Below, one piece after another: positions 18,916 to 29,077 of a DNA stretch of 64,000 nucleotides; the stretch's first letter is position 1; every line of letters starts with the position of its first letter. Source of the stretch: Sphingobium sufflavum (GTDB taxonomy: Bacteria > Pseudomonadota > Alphaproteobacteria > Sphingomonadales > Sphingomonadaceae). Made by a program: the position numbers and the translations under genes. The notes below the pieces were generated by a model. The model did no database searches and had not been told where the DNA came from. It saw nothing but the letters and a program-made list of their open reading frames with translations. The DNA lies in NCBI RefSeq assembly GCF_021403115.1, contig NZ_JAJSSH010000009.1, forward strand, positions 1 through 64,000, given 5' to 3'.

Positions 18916-20256
18916 TCAGGGGTTCTTCTTCAATATCTCCAGCGCCGCGACAGTCAGCGCCCGCGCGCCCGTTCCCACCACCGCCTCGGCATCCGGCGCC
19001 CAATAGGCGCTGTGCAATGAGGGCAGCGTCGCCTTACCATCCCGTGCCGCCGCCATCCTGGCAGCCGGCACGCCACCGACCCAGAAGATCAGGCTGCGGA
19101 TCGACTTGTCCGCCCGGACATATTGGCCGAAATCCTCGCCGCCCATCGACGCCTGCGCCCGCTCGACCCGCACATCCCCGAAATGGCTGCGGAAGACGCC
19201 GCCTATCTCCTCCGCCAGATCGGGCGTGTTGAAGGTTGCCGCCGTATAACCGTCCTGCACGGTCATAAGAGGCATGCGATCCTCCGGCACGCCGGCCGCG
19301 ATCGCCTCCCCCTTCGCGATGCGGGCGATCCCGTCGAGCAGGCGCTGGCGTGTCGCATCGGAATAGCTGCGCACCGTGATGAGCAGCTTCGCCTCGTCCG
19401 GCACGATATTATGCTTGGCTCCGCCGATGAAGCTGCCCACCGTGACCACTGCCGGATCCTGCGGCTCCTGCTCCCGGCTCACCAGCGTCTGGAGCGTGGT
19501 GACGATGCGGCTGGCCAGCACGATGGGATCCTTAACCGTCTGCGGATAGGCGCCATGCCCGCCGACCCCACGCACGGTCAGATCCACGCTGTCGACATTG
19601 GCCAGCGCGAAGCCGGGGGTATAGCCGATCCGTCCCGCCTCCAGATTGGCGGCGTCATGAAAGGCGATGGCATGGGTGGGTTTCGGAAAACGGGTGAACA
19701 GCCCGTCCGCGATCATCGCCCGCGCGCCCCCCCCAATCTCCTCCGCCGGTTGCAGGATCATGACCAGCGTGCCCGACCATTGGTCCTTCATCGCCGCCAG
19801 CGCCCGCGCCGCGCCGATCCATGCGGCCATATGCGTGTCGTGGCCGCAGGCATGCATGACGCCGCTCTCCACCCCGTCGCGGGTCGTCGCGCGGACCGTG
19901 GAGGCGAAGGGCAGCCCCGTCTTCTCCACCACCGGCAGACCGTCCATGTCCGCCCGGACCAGCAGCACCGGACCAGCGCCATTCTTCAGCACCGCCACGA
20001 CGCCGGTGCCGCCGACACCCTCCGTCACCGTGAAGCCCAGCGGCCTGACCAGCGCGGCCAGCTTCGCCGCCGTCGCCTTTTCCTGGAGGCTGAGTTCGGG
20101 ATGGGCATGGAGGTCGCGGTAGAGGATCATCAGCGCGGGCATCTCCGCCGCGATGCGGGCGTCGGCTTGTGCGCCCGCCGGCCCCGCTGCGGGCGCCGCA
20201 CCGGCTGCCATCGCGATCACCGCCGCCACTGCCATCGTCCCCACCATCAACCGCAT
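18916..20256 (-). CDS. Secreted M20-family amidohydrolase (amino-acylase/carboxypeptidase type)
   Basis: 446 residues from the ATG at 20256, the first Met that gives a signal peptide (MRLMVGTMAVAAVIAMAAGA). The M20D amidohydrolase signatures are present: LHAHPELSLQE, VRADMDGLPV, MHACGHDTHMA (metal ligands), ILQPAEEIGGGARAMI (catalytic Glu) and VRGVGGHGAYPQ in the lid domain. It should hydrolyse N-acyl or N-carbamoyl amino acids or peptides in the periplasm. It is divergent from the Rieske oxygenase with about 325 bp between starts. Confidence 0.9.
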   Translation of the reverse strand: MRLMVGTMAVAAVIAMAAGAAPAAGPAGAQADARIAAEMPALMILYRDLHAHPELSLQEKATAAKLAALVRPLGFTVTEGVGGTGVVAVLKNGAGPVLLVRADMDGLPVVEKTGLPFASTVRATTRDGVESGVMHACGHDTHMAAWIGAARALAAMKDQWSGTLVMILQPAEEIGGGARAMIADGLFTRFPKPTHAIAFHDAANLEAGRIGYTPGFALANVDSVDLTVRGVGGHGAYPQTVKDPIVLASRIVTTLQTLVSREQEPQDPAVVTVGSFIGGAKHNIVPDEAKLLITVRSYSDATRQRLLDGIARIAKGEAIAAGVPEDRMPLMTVQDGYTAATFNTPDLAEEIGGVFRSHFGDVRVERAQASMGGEDFGQYVRADKSIRSLIFWVGGVPAARMAAARDGKATLPSLHSAYWAPDAEAVVGTGARALTVAALEILKKNP

Positions 20257-20581
20257 CGCCCTACCTCCCGTCGAGGGGTCGAGCATAGGGGGAATTTCGG
20301 CCCGCGCCAGAGCGATGGCGGAGCGGAGCCGGTTTCAACATGACCAACCGGAAGGGTGTTTTTCGCACAAGTCATAAGTTCTAAATACAGAATTGTTGTT
20401 CTTTAAAAGGAATTGAAATATAGCAAGAGGCGACTCATGGGCCGGAGCGCCCGCCGGCCTCGCCCGCCACCCCGCCACCGCCCCCGCGCGCATGGCAGGA
20501 GCGCAGGCGCGGCACAGGCGATCCGCACCCCGGAAAGCCACCGGTGTCCACGCCGGGCCAGACGATGATGGAGAGAATGTC

Positions 20582-21691
20582 GTGACGTTTCTGAAACATG
20601 CCTGGTACGTCGCCGCCCATGTCCACGAACTGGCCGAGGGGCTGGTCAGCCGCACCATCTGCAACGAACCGATCGTGATGTACCGGACGGAAAGCGGCGC
20701 GGTGGCCGCCTTGCAGGACCGATGCCCCCATCGCTTCGTGCCGCTGTCGATGGGCAAGCGCGTCGGCGACACGCTGCAATGCGGCTATCACGGTCTGGCC
20801 TTCGACACGACGGGCGCCTGCGCCTCCGCCCCCAACGACCCGCAGCAGCAGGCGCGCATCTGCGTCAAGGCCTATGCCGTGGAAGAGCGGTACAATATCG
20901 TCTGGCTGTGGATGGGCGCGCCCGAAACCGCCGATCCCGCGCTGATCCCCGCCTTCGACTTCCTGTCGGACACGGAGCATTATGCGGTCGCGCGCGGCTA
21001 TTCCCATATCAAGGCGAATTACGAACTGCTGACCGACAATCTGCTCGACCTCAGCCATGTCCATTATCTGCACAGCGGCGTCCATGACGAGGTCCATTTC
21101 TCCCAGTTCGACAACAAGCTGAAGGTGGAGGGCGACACCGTCTGGTCGATGCTGTGGCGGAACAATTACCCGCTGAACCCCGCCAAGCAAAAGATGATGG
21201 AACTGCCCTTCCCCATCGTCGACGGACAGGGTCACAGCCGCTGGAACCCGCCCGCCAACATCCTGGTCGACACCGCCTATTGGCAGCAGGGGACCAGCGC
21301 GCAGGACGGGCTGCGCTCCCCCTCCGCCCATCTGTTCACGCCGGAGACGGAGAGCACGACCCATTATTTCTGGGCGTCGGGCCGCACCAACGACATCCAC
21401 AACGAACCGCGCACCCGCGTCACCGAGGAACGGATGAAGCTGCTGTTCGAGACGGAGGACGGCCCGATGTGCGAGGCGCAACAGGCCTATCTGGGCACGG
21501 AAACCGACTTTCTGGACGCCAAGCCGATCATCCTGAAGGCGGACGCCGCCGGCGTCGCCGCCCGCCGCGTGACCCGGCGCAAGCGGCGCGAGGAAGCCGC
21601 CCTGTTCGCAGGGGGAACGGGTGGTGCGGCGGTGTTGCCAGAGCCGGACGCGCGACCGGTGAGCGGGGATAAGCTGCGGGTGGAGATTTAA
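20582..21691 (+). CDS. Rieske non-heme iron oxygenase, vanillate O-demethylase-like
   Basis: 369 residues from the GTG at 20582, which follows GGAGAG and matches the conserved TFLKHAWYVAAHV start. The Rieske [2Fe-2S] ligands are C48, H50, C67 and H70 (DRCPHR...CGYHG). The mononuclear iron site is D156-x2-H159-x4-H164 (DLSHVHYLH). This layout is that of vanillate/aryl-ether demethylases and related single-ring oxygenases. The reductase partner is not adjacent, so electrons must come from elsewhere. The substrate cannot be deduced. The last 30 residues are Arg/Ala-rich and poorly conserved looking. Confidence 0.92.
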   Translation: MTFLKHAWYVAAHVHELAEGLVSRTICNEPIVMYRTESGAVAALQDRCPHRFVPLSMGKRVGDTLQCGYHGLAFDTTGACASAPNDPQQQARICVKAYAVEERYNIVWLWMGAPETADPALIPAFDFLSDTEHYAVARGYSHIKANYELLTDNLLDLSHVHYLHSGVHDEVHFSQFDNKLKVEGDTVWSMLWRNNYPLNPAKQKMMELPFPIVDGQGHSRWNPPANILVDTAYWQQGTSAQDGLRSPSAHLFTPETESTTHYFWASGRTNDIHNEPRTRVTEERMKLLFETEDGPMCEAQQAYLGTETDFLDAKPIILKADAAGVAARRVTRRKRREEAALFAGGTGGAAVLPEPDARPVSGDKLRVEI

Positions 21692-21871
21692 GGGGCTTGG
21701 TGGGCCGGTTTGCGCCACTTCTCGCCGTTCGAGGACAGATTTTCTTTTCCCGAAAGCTGCCGTCCGTTCATATATCTGTCGGACAGGAGGAGACGGGAAA
21801 GCTGCCGGTCGGCCGCCGACCATTTGTTGCCATTTCATCGACGCTAATGACTGCCCGGTAGCGGACTGTTG

Positions 21872-22315
21872 TTAGTCTGTTAAACCAACCTGCCTCGGTG
21901 TCCGCCGGATACGCCCGAGGCTATCCAAGACCCTGAGACGCTTTAGCGGAATGCCCGTATATTCTGTCGTTGAGCTATCGCCGTTTCGGTCGGTCACCAG
22001 AAGAAGTACCCGTCGATCGAGGGCAGTAGCGTCAAAGATCACCGACAGAGCCTTGAAGTCCGTCGCCTCTGCCCCGTTCTTCCGACAAAATTCTGGAAAC
22101 ACCTCTCCGAAACGAGCAGCGGCGGCTTCAAGGCTATCGGAGGCCGTCCCTTGTGCAATGCGGCCGTTCAAGAAATCGACTTCAATGAAACCATCTGGAG
22201 ATGATGCAGCTTCACCGAACACATCCATCGAATGGTAGCCGATCACAAACCCTAAGCCGCTAGCCATCGAATCTGCGAGATTATGCCCTATGGCACATAG
22301 CTGGTCGTGCTTCAT
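21872..22315 (-). CDS. Conserved-looking hypothetical protein
   Basis: 147 residues from the ATG at 22315; the frame continues upstream, so the start could be 22351. It begins KHDQLCAIGHNLADSMASGLGFVIGYHSMDVFGEA, with no signal peptide or membrane helix. The ending has a Lys/Arg-rich tail (PLKRLRVLDSLGRIRRTP). No family recognised. It opens the anomalous segment after the Rieske gene and is convergent with it. Confidence 0.6.
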   Translation of the reverse strand: MKHDQLCAIGHNLADSMASGLGFVIGYHSMDVFGEAASSPDGFIEVDFLNGRIAQGTASDSLEAAAARFGEVFPEFCRKNGAEATDFKALSVIFDATALDRRVLLLVTDRNGDSSTTEYTGIPLKRLRVLDSLGRIRRTPRQVGLTD

Positions 22316-22546
22316 GCTTAGACAATGCCAGATTTTTAGTCGGCTTTCCATTCGCGCTCGCTTCAAACCGGACGTTCCGCTTCCCACCCCTTCGAGCCGC
22401 TGGGGCGAAAGGTAGGCTCGTCCCATTGCCCCGATGCTGCCGGTCCGCTCCGCAGTCTCGCCATATCAGCGGTCGGAGTGGCGCAAAGGGGTGGATTTGA
22501 GACTGTCAGCTTTCGGTGGGAGGCGGGACCATATAAGACGTAGCAA

Positions 22547-22690
22547 ATGAGGCTGACACTCCCAAAGGCTGCTGCTCTCGTAGCACTGTTCGCTATGGTT
22601 GCGTGGGTTCTGTCCGTGGTGGGCTGGCCAAACGCGATCTTCGCAGTTTTTGCCTACTTCATGATGAGCCTGATTATAGCCCGGTGGTAA
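22547..22690 (+). CDS. Small membrane protein (47 residues), unknown
   Basis: A short frame from ATG 22547 to TAA 22690. Almost the whole chain is hydrophobic, with two likely helices (AAALVALFAMVAWVLSVVGW and IFAVFAYFMMSLIIA) and an ARW end. No clear Shine-Dalgarno sequence precedes it. The composition favours a real mini-membrane protein over chance, but support is only compositional. Confidence 0.35.
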   Translation: MRLTLPKAAALVALFAMVAWVLSVVGWPNAIFAVFAYFMMSLIIARW

Positions 22691-22818
22691 CGAAGCGTGG
22701 GGAGGAGACTGGCCGCTGCCGGGCGCACTTCCCGTAGTAGCTGACATTTCTTTTCAACGGAAAGATGGCCACAGCAAGATGTATTGCTCTTGATCCGATA
22801 CCCCGTCACAAACAGGGC

Positions 22819-23217
22819 ATGGATGGAGCTACCGACCGCCTCAGAGTTTTTGGGAGAGTTGCTGCGGCCCATATTTTCGGGCTTTCAGTGACGGGGTCTT
22901 ATGGCACGATAGGGACGACCGCAGGGTTCAACGTCATAACAGGTAGTTTTCTTGGGATTTTCCTAGGTGGCCTGCTTTCTGTGCCGTGGATAATCGCGTT
23001 ATCGATCTTGATCTGGTTCCGAGCATCATGGATTGAACGGCATCCTCTAATATTTTCTATTATCGGACCTCCTCTGATAATCGCATCCTACGCCTTGCTG
23101 GGTGGTGCGTTTCTCGATGCCATCACCCTTGCGACGATCAGCGCAAGCATCTTCTATCTATCGATATTCGTGTTCCAGCGATGCCTGCTGCCTCGATTGT
23201 TAAACGTCCGCTATTGA
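22819..23217 (+). CDS. Hypothetical integral membrane protein
   Basis: 132 residues from the ATG at 22819; an earlier start at 22765 is possible but adds a non-hydrophobic leader. Three to four hydrophobic helices are visible (FLGIFLGGLLSVPWIIALSILIWF, IFSIIGPPLIIASYALLGGAF, ITLATISASIFYLSIFVF). The mixed codon use and lower GC differ from flanking genes. It is convergent with sdhA. No family recognised. Confidence 0.55.
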   Translation: MDGATDRLRVFGRVAAAHIFGLSVTGSYGTIGTTAGFNVITGSFLGIFLGGLLSVPWIIALSILIWFRASWIERHPLIFSIIGPPLIIASYALLGGAFLDAITLATISASIFYLSIFVFQRCLLPRLLNVRY

Positions 23218-23422
23218 GCGTCGCAGTATCCCAGATGGACGTCCACAAATGGTCGAGGGCCGACCGGCAGCTATCACCCCCTCGCATAGTGTAGCGGCAT
23301 GACAGCGGACCGGCAGCTATCCCCGTCTGTCTGCCCGAGACCGGACAGTCTGAAATCGGCCATAACCTTCCCCACGCATCGTGGTCATGACCGCAAGTGG
23401 CAACCACCCCACCGCCCCAACG

Positions 23423-23452
23423 AAAAAGGGCGGACCCTTCGGCCCGCCCTTT
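23423..23452 (-). terminator. Intrinsic terminator after sdhA
   Basis: On the minus strand AAGGGCGGGCC and GGTCCGCCCTT form a strong stem with a GAAG loop, followed by TTTTT. It lies 26 bp beyond the sdhA stop, which marks the end of the sdhCDA transcript. Confidence 0.85.
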
Positions 23453-23477
23453 CCCTGTTCATCATGCCCGAAAGCGA

Positions 23478-25280
23478 TCAATATACGCGCGCCTTGGGCT
23501 TCACATATTCTGCTTCGTCGGTCATCGTATAGTCGTGCACCGGACGATAATCGAGCGTCACCTTGCCGCCCGTGCCGCCCCAGCCTTCGAACCAGCTGAT
23601 GGTGTGCTTCATCCAGTTTTCGTCATCGCGGTTCGGGAAATCCTCGTGCGCGTGCGCGCCGCGCGATTCCTTGCGGTTTTCCGCGCCGGTGATCGTGCAG
23701 ATCGCCTGGCTCATGAGGTTGTCCAGCTCCAGCGTCTCCACCAGATCGGTGTTCCAGATCATCGAGCGATCCTTGATGCCGACATCCTGGAGCCGCTTGT
23801 TGACGACCTGCATCTTGGCCACGCCCTCGGACAGCAGCGCGCTGTCGCGGAACACGGCGGCATGTTTCTGCATGGTGTGCTGCATGTCGAGGCGGATTTC
23901 CGCCGTCGGCGTGCCGCCCGTCGCGTGGCGATACTTGTCGACGCGGGCCAGCGCGAGGTCCGCCGAATCGGCGGGCAGCGGCTTCTGCTTGGCGTTGGGC
24001 TTGAGCGTATCCTTGAGGTACAGGCCCGTCGCACGGCCGAACACGACAAGGTCGATCAGCGAGTTGGAGCCAAGCCGGTTGGCGCCATGCACCGACACGC
24101 AGGCCGCTTCACCGACAGCGAACAGGCCGGGCACCGGCACTTCCGGATCGTCGCCGACCTTCGTCATCACCTGACCATGATAGTTACAGGGGATGCCGCC
24201 CATATTGTAATGGACCGTCGGGGTAACCGGCAGCGGCTGGCGGGTCAGGTCGACACCCGCGAAGATCTTGCCGCTCTCGGTGATGCCGGGCAGACGCTCG
24301 GCCAGCACCTTGGGATCGATATGGTCGAGGTGGAGGAAGATATGGTCCTTGTTCGGACCCACGCCCCGGCCTTCGCGCATTTCCATCGCCATCGACCGGG
24401 ACACGACATCGCGCGACGCCAGATCCTTGGCCGACGGGGCATAGCGTTCCATGAAACGCTCGCCTTCGGAGTTGGTCAGATAGCCGCCCTCGCCCCGTGC
24501 ACCCTCGGTGATGAGAACGCCCGCGCCATAGATGCCGGTCGGGTGGAACTGCACGAACTCCAGATCCTGAAGCGGCAGGCCCGCACGCAGCACCATGCCG
24601 CCGCCGTCGCCGGTGCAGCTGTGCGCGGAGGTCGCGGAATAATAGGCGCGGCCATAACCGCCGGTCGCGAGAACCACCGACTGCGAACGGAAACGATGGA
24701 TTGAGCCATCGTCCATGCACAGCGCGATGACGCCCCGGCACTCGCCATTTTCCATGATGAGGTCGAGCGCGAAATATTCGATGTAGAAGTCCGCGTCATA
24801 CTTCAGGCTCTGCTGATAGAGCGCGTGGAGCATGGCGTGGCCGGTACGGTCGGCCGCGGCGCAGGTGCGCTGCACCGGCGGGCCAGCGCCCATATTCTGC
24901 ATATGGCCGCCGAAGGGACGCTGGTAGATGGTGCCTTCCGCATTGCGGCTGAACGGCACGCCGGCATGTTCCAGCTCGTACACGGCAGCCGGCGCCTCGC
25001 GCACCATATATTCGATGGCGTCCTGGTCGCCCAGCCAGTCCGACCCCTTGACGGTGTCGTACATGTGCCAGGTCCAGTGGTCGGGCGAGTTGTTGCCCAG
25101 CGAGGCCGCGATGCCGCCCTGCGCCGCCACGGTGTGCGACCGGGTCGGGAACAGCTTGGTGATGCAGGCGGTGCGCAGGCCCGCCTCGGCGGCGCCCATG
25201 GTGGCGCGCAGGCCGGAGCCGCCCGCGCCGACGACGACACAGTCATAGCTGTGGTCGATGATCTTATAGGCTTGGGTCAT
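23478..25280 (-). CDS. sdhA: Succinate dehydrogenase flavoprotein subunit
   Basis: 600 residues, standard length. It oxidises succinate to fumarate in complex [20 protein letters not shown] is the FAD-binding loop, and [13 protein letters not shown] has the His that covalently carries [24 protein letters not shown] and [14 protein letters not shown] form the active site. Its ATG overlaps the sdhD stop (TGATG). A terminator follows at once, and no iron-sulfur subunit gene is next to it. Confidence 0.98.
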   Translation of the reverse strand: MTQAYKIIDHSYDCVVVGAGGSGLRATMGAAEAGLRTACITKLFPTRSHTVAAQGGIAASLGNNSPDHWTWHMYDTVKGSDWLGDQDAIEYMVREAPAAVYELEHAGVPFSRNAEGTIYQRPFGGHMQNMGAGPPVQRTCAAADRTGHAMLHALYQQSLKYDADFYIEYFALDLIMENGECRGVIALCMDDGSIHRFRSQSVVLATGGYGRAYYSATSAHSCTGDGGGMVLRAGLPLQDLEFVQFHPTGIYGAGVLITEGARGEGGYLTNSEGERFMERYAPSAKDLASRDVVSRSMAMEMREGRGVGPNKDHIFLHLDHIDPKVLAERLPGITESGKIFAGVDLTRQPLPVTPTVHYNMGGIPCNYHGQVMTKVGDDPEVPVPGLFAVGEAACVSVHGANRLGSNSLIDLVVFGRATGLYLKDTLKPNAKQKPLPADSADLALARVDKYRHATGGTPTAEIRLDMQHTMQKHAAVFRDSALLSEGVAKMQVVNKRLQDVGIKDRSMIWNTDLVETLELDNLMSQAICTITGAENRKESRGAHAHEDFPNRDDENWMKHTISWFEGWGGTGGKVTLDYRPVHDYTMTDEAEYVKPKARVY

Positions 25281-25669
25281 CAGCCGGCGGTCCCCGTGAA
25301 TGCGATCTTGGCGATGGAGAAGATGCCCAGAGCGGGCGCCCCGATCGCGTAGAAGTTGAGGAGCAGGAGGGCGAACAGCTTCGTCGCTTCCTCATGCAGA
25401 TAATCCTCGATCAGCACCTGAAGGCCGAGCTTGAGGTGCCAGAAGATGCTGATGAGCATCAGCATGGCGGGCACCGCGACCAGTGGCTGCGCCAGCCAGC
25501 CCGTCACCGCGCCATAATCCAGACCGGGCAGGACCAGCAGGCTGGCGATCAGCCAGAGCACCAGCACCAGATTGCCGATGGCCGTGATCCGCTGCACGAT
25601 CCAGTGATGCGTGCCCGTCTTGGCCGAGCCGAGGCCGCGAACGCGACCGACGCGAGTTCCGCCGCCCAT
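25280..25669 (-). CDS. sdhD: Succinate dehydrogenase membrane anchor subunit
   Basis: 129 residues with three helices ([66 protein letters not shown]). [13 protein letters not shown] precedes helix 1. [15 protein letters not shown] carries the haem/quinone-region His and the conserved Asp-Tyr. The start at 25669 overlaps the sdhC stop by one base, so sdhC, sdhD and sdhA are all translationally coupled. Confidence 0.92.
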   Translation of the reverse strand: MGGGTRVGRVRGLGSAKTGTHHWIVQRITAIGNLVLVLWLIASLLVLPGLDYGAVTGWLAQPLVAVPAMLMLISIFWHLKLGLQVLIEDYLHEEATKLFALLLLNFYAIGAPALGIFSIAKIAFTGTAG

Positions 25670-26064
25670 CAGATCGTCCCCCAGAAGACATAGCCCCAGA
25701 TCGCGGCGGTCACGAACACCGCTGCGAAGGGAATCGCCAGCGCCCACAGGCGGTTGGCGCGCAATTCATAACCCGCGCCCGTATCCAGCACGAAATGCCG
25801 CAGGCCGGAGAAGAGATGCTCGAAAAAGGCCCAGGTCAGGCCGATCAGCACGACATAGCCATACCAGCTGGTCGCGTGATGCTGGAACGACGCATAGGCG
25901 TCCGGCCCGCTTGCGGCGGCGAAAAGCCACCAGATCAATCCGATGCCCCCCACGACCGCCAGGCCATCGCCAGCGATACGGTGAAGAATGGAAACCGTCA
26001 TATGCGGTCCCCAGCGCCAGATGGTGAGATGCGGCGATAACGGGCGCTGCCCTGTTCCTGCCAT
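25669..26064 (-). CDS. sdhC: Succinate dehydrogenase cytochrome b556 subunit
   Basis: 131 residues. RPLSPHLTIWRWGPHMTVSILHRIAG is the signature of SdhC, including Ser and Arg near the ubiquinone site. HLFSGLRHFVLDTG carries the haem b His. Three membrane helices are evident. The ATG at 26064 was preferred to an upstream start because the family begins with a short MAGTGQRPLSPHL leader. First gene of the operon. Confidence 0.95.
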   Translation of the reverse strand: MAGTGQRPLSPHLTIWRWGPHMTVSILHRIAGDGLAVVGGIGLIWWLFAAASGPDAYASFQHHATSWYGYVVLIGLTWAFFEHLFSGLRHFVLDTGAGYELRANRLWALAIPFAAVFVTAAIWGYVFWGTI

Positions 26065-26282
26065 GATGAGCAACCCCCAAATTATCCAGAAGTGCGCCTC
26101 CCTTAGCCGAATCCTGCCGCCATGCAAATTCTTCCGCAAGCCCCGGCCTTGCTGCAAATCACTCGCAAGAATAGCGGCGGAAAATGCGCTATTGAAAACG
26201 CATCGTTAACCAACCGGGGTTATTCCCGACGGAGGTTTGTAGCAAAGCTCCGCACGCGGGCGGCGATAACAAGGGTTGGACC

Positions 26283-27611
26283 ATGATCGAAGACGTATCG
26301 ATGAGCGTGAGGATCCAGGAGTTCGATCAGACGGGCACCCTTGTCGACAATGCTCGCAAGCTGCTGGAAGCCATTGGCGACGATCTCGACACCGTCGCGG
26401 ACGCCTTTGTCGACTCCTACATCCCGGCCGCCGGGCTGGCGCACAAGCTGGACGCCGTCAACATCGCCAACATGCGCCATAGCGCCCGCAAATATCTGAC
26501 GACCAAGCTCAGCCGGCTGGACGGCGAGGAATGGCGCCTGATGGTCCGCGAATCGGTGGAATTCGCGCACCGGCAGAAGGTGCCGGTACGGGTGCTGACG
26601 TCCTGCCTCAACGCCCAGTCGCTGGCGTTCAACATCACGCTGATCCAGAAGCACGGCTTTGCGCTGGACGACCCCAACACCCATGTGATCCTGCGCGCCA
26701 ACTGGCTCATCAGCCTGCTGGAGACGGAAGTCGTCTATTCCTGCATCCATGAAATCGACCTGCGCGAGGCGGAAGCCCAGCGCCGCGCGCTGAGCGACCA
26801 GTTCGACCAGAGCATCTTCAACCATCTCGACGGGGCGTCCGGCCTGGGCCTGCGCCTGCGCGATCAGGCGCGGGGCGCATCCGCCGCGACGCGCGGCATG
26901 TTGGACAAGGCATCCGAAGTCGCCGCCGCCGCCGAACAGTCCGCCATCGCCATGCGCGAGGCGGCGCAGACATCCGCCGGCCTGATCCGCGCGATCGAGG
27001 AAGCCCGGACCGAGGTCGAGGGTTCGGCCGAAGTCGCCGCCCGCGCATCGGCGCAGGCGATCGAGGCCGTGGCCATGTCCGCCACCCTGTCGGACCATGC
27101 GAAATCCATCGAATCCATCCTGGGCCTGATCCGCGACATCGCGGGCCAGACCAACCTCCTCGCCCTGAACGCCACCATCGAGGCGGCGCGCGCGGGCGAT
27201 GCGGGACGCGGCTTTGCGGTGGTGGCGCAGGAGGTGAAAAGCCTCGCCAACCAGACCGCCCGCGCCATCGACGACATTGCGGGCAAGATCGCGGCCATCC
27301 AGTCGTCCACCCGCCAGTCGGTCGAGACCAACGAGCGCATCCGCGAGACGGTGGAGGAAGTGCAGACCATGGGCCTGCGCATCCGCAGCGCGATGGACGC
27401 ACAGGCGCAGACCGTGACCATGATTACCGCCGCCGTGGACGAAACCGCTCTGGCCGCCGACTCCATGTCCAGCAACATCTCCGCCATCCGTCAGGACACG
27501 GAAATCGTCGCGTCGGAGATCGACACGCTGGAAAGCGGCTTCGCGGACGTGGCGGGCACGCTGGCCGCCCTGCGCGAGGCCTCGGACCAGTTCAGCCGCA
27601 AGGTGGGGTGA
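26283..27611 (+). CDS. Soluble methyl-accepting chemotaxis-type sensor
   Basis: 442 residues with no transmembrane helix, so a cytoplasmic receptor. Residues about 1-170 are an all-helical sensor resembling the globin-coupled/protoglobin type (conserved-looking HSARKYL and [11 protein letters not shown]), though I could not confirm a proximal haem His. Residues about 190-440 are a chemoreceptor signalling domain with the hairpin tip [37 protein letters not shown]. No che genes are nearby, so it may work with a distant array. AAGGGTTGG precedes the ATG. Confidence 0.85.
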   Translation: MIEDVSMSVRIQEFDQTGTLVDNARKLLEAIGDDLDTVADAFVDSYIPAAGLAHKLDAVNIANMRHSARKYLTTKLSRLDGEEWRLMVRESVEFAHRQKVPVRVLTSCLNAQSLAFNITLIQKHGFALDDPNTHVILRANWLISLLETEVVYSCIHEIDLREAEAQRRALSDQFDQSIFNHLDGASGLGLRLRDQARGASAATRGMLDKASEVAAAAEQSAIAMREAAQTSAGLIRAIEEARTEVEGSAEVAARASAQAIEAVAMSATLSDHAKSIESILGLIRDIAGQTNLLALNATIEAARAGDAGRGFAVVAQEVKSLANQTARAIDDIAGKIAAIQSSTRQSVETNERIRETVEEVQTMGLRIRSAMDAQAQTVTMITAAVDETALAADSMSSNISAIRQDTEIVASEIDTLESGFADVAGTLAALREASDQFSRKVG

Positions 27612-27613
27612 CG

Positions 27614-27652
27614 GGCTACGTCGGGCGATGCGCCTGACGACGCCCTGATTTT
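27614..27652 (+). terminator. Possible terminator after the soluble chemoreceptor gene
   Basis: GGGC...GTCGGGCG pairs imperfectly with CGCCTGAC...GCCC around an ATG loop and is followed by TGATTTT. It lies directly after the stop at 27611. The U-tract is short, so efficiency is uncertain. Confidence 0.5.
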
Positions 27653-27811
27653 CCGGTTATAGTAGCCGCGCGTCATCCGTATCCGTTCGTCCTTGCGGGA
27701 ATATCGACCTTTGCATGTGGGAGGCGCGGCTGTCGGCGCGCGCCCTGCCCTCTCCCCGCCCAGAGCAAGCCTCCGCTTGGCCCCGCCCCCATGCTGCGCT
27801 AGACGGCAGGG

Positions 27812-28798
27812 ATGAGCGACACAGAGAATGACGTATGGATGGCCACCCTGCCCTGCGCGCGGGTGGATGCGGAGCGGATCGACGCGGAGGCGGAGATATT
27901 GTTCGCCGACAGCGCCACGCCGCCCATCTTCTCCTTCGTCGAGGCATCGCCCGACAATCCCGACGACTGGCTGCTTCAGGTCTATTTCCATGGCAAGCCA
28001 GGCCGCGCGCTGCTGAAGCAGGTGCGCGACCTGCTGCCCGGCGCCGCCGCGCCAAAGGTGGAGCAGGTGGTGGCGCAGGACTGGGTCGCGGTCAGCCAGG
28101 AAGGGCTGCCGCCGATCACCGCGGGTCGCTTCCATGTCCGCAATGGGGTGGATGACCCGCCCTCCACCGGCCATGTCAATTTCCTGATCCCGGCCAGCCG
28201 CGCGTTCGGCACCGGCCAGCATGAGACGACCCATGGCTGCCTGGAGATGCTGGACCGGCTGCGCGCGCGGGGCCAGCGGTTCGGCAATATCGCGGACGTG
28301 GGCACCGGCACCGGCCTGTTGGCGTTCGCCGCGCTGGCGCTGTGGCCGCGCGCCCATGCCATCGCGTCCGACATCGACCCCGCCTCCGTCGAGGTGACGG
28401 TGGAGAATATCGCGCTCAACGGCCTGCGCGAAGGCGGCGGCGCGGGCGAGATGGCGGTGGTCGAGGCGGCGGGCATGGACCATGAGGCGCTGGCCGCCCG
28501 CGCGCCCTACGACCTGCTGATCGCCAACATCCTGGCGGGTCCGCTGATCTCGCTCGCCCCCGCCTTTGCCGCGCATCTGGCGGAGGGCGGATCGCTGGTC
28601 CTCGCGGGACTGCTGGACGAGCAGGCGGACGCGGTGATCGCCGCCTGCCAGCGCGCGGGCCTGCGCCTCGCCGCGCGGACGCAGCGGGGCCAGTGGCCGA
28701 CCCTCCACCTGCGCAAACGCCACCGCCACGGCCATCGCCGCCCCGAACGGTGGGGCGACAGCGGCGACAGCGTCGCGCCGGGGTTCGGGAGCTGGTGA
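27812..28798 (+). CDS. prmA: Ribosomal protein L11 methyltransferase
   Basis: 328 residues. It trimethylates L11 in the cytosol. IPASRAFGTGQHETTHGCLEML leads the methyltransferase core. ADVGTGTGLLAFAALAL is the S-adenosylmethionine motif I, SDIDPASVEVTVENI is motif II, and LLIANILAGPLISLAPAF is motif IV. The C-terminal 35 residues are basic and unconserved-looking (RKRHRHGHRRPERWGDS), longer than usual. The gene stands alone. Confidence 0.95.
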   Translation: MSDTENDVWMATLPCARVDAERIDAEAEILFADSATPPIFSFVEASPDNPDDWLLQVYFHGKPGRALLKQVRDLLPGAAAPKVEQVVAQDWVAVSQEGLPPITAGRFHVRNGVDDPPSTGHVNFLIPASRAFGTGQHETTHGCLEMLDRLRARGQRFGNIADVGTGTGLLAFAALALWPRAHAIASDIDPASVEVTVENIALNGLREGGGAGEMAVVEAAGMDHEALAARAPYDLLIANILAGPLISLAPAFAAHLAEGGSLVLAGLLDEQADAVIAACQRAGLRLAARTQRGQWPTLHLRKRHRHGHRRPERWGDSGDSVAPGFGSW

Positions 28799-29077
28799 CA
28801 TTGGCGCGGGGCGGGATGATCGGCCTCGCCCTTTTCGGATTTGGGGAGAGGAACGCCCCTCATCCCCGGACCTGATCGGCAATGATCCCTTGGGAGGCTG
28901 TACCCCCTTCCCATTCGTCCTGTTCGAACGAGGCGCGGGACTCGCCTGAACAGGGCCAACGGTGATTTCGATCCTACAGGTTCAGGCGGGATGATCGCCC
29001 GCCAGAGCCGGGAGGGCGATCGATGCCGCTGGCCCCGTCCGCCCTGCCCTGTCCCGCGCTTCTACGCGGACCTCATT

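Larger units (their letters stand above)
21755..23318. repeat. Dispersed short motif AGCTGCCGGTC / GACCGGCAGCT
   Basis: An 11-bp motif recurs in the intergenic parts of 21.7-23.4 kb: exact or near-exact at 21755, 21800 and 22435 (plus orientation) and 23262 and 23308 (inverted), with a weaker copy at 22714. Copies sit between genes of unknown function. The pattern resembles short interspersed repeats I recall from sphingomonad intergenic DNA. Confidence 0.55.
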
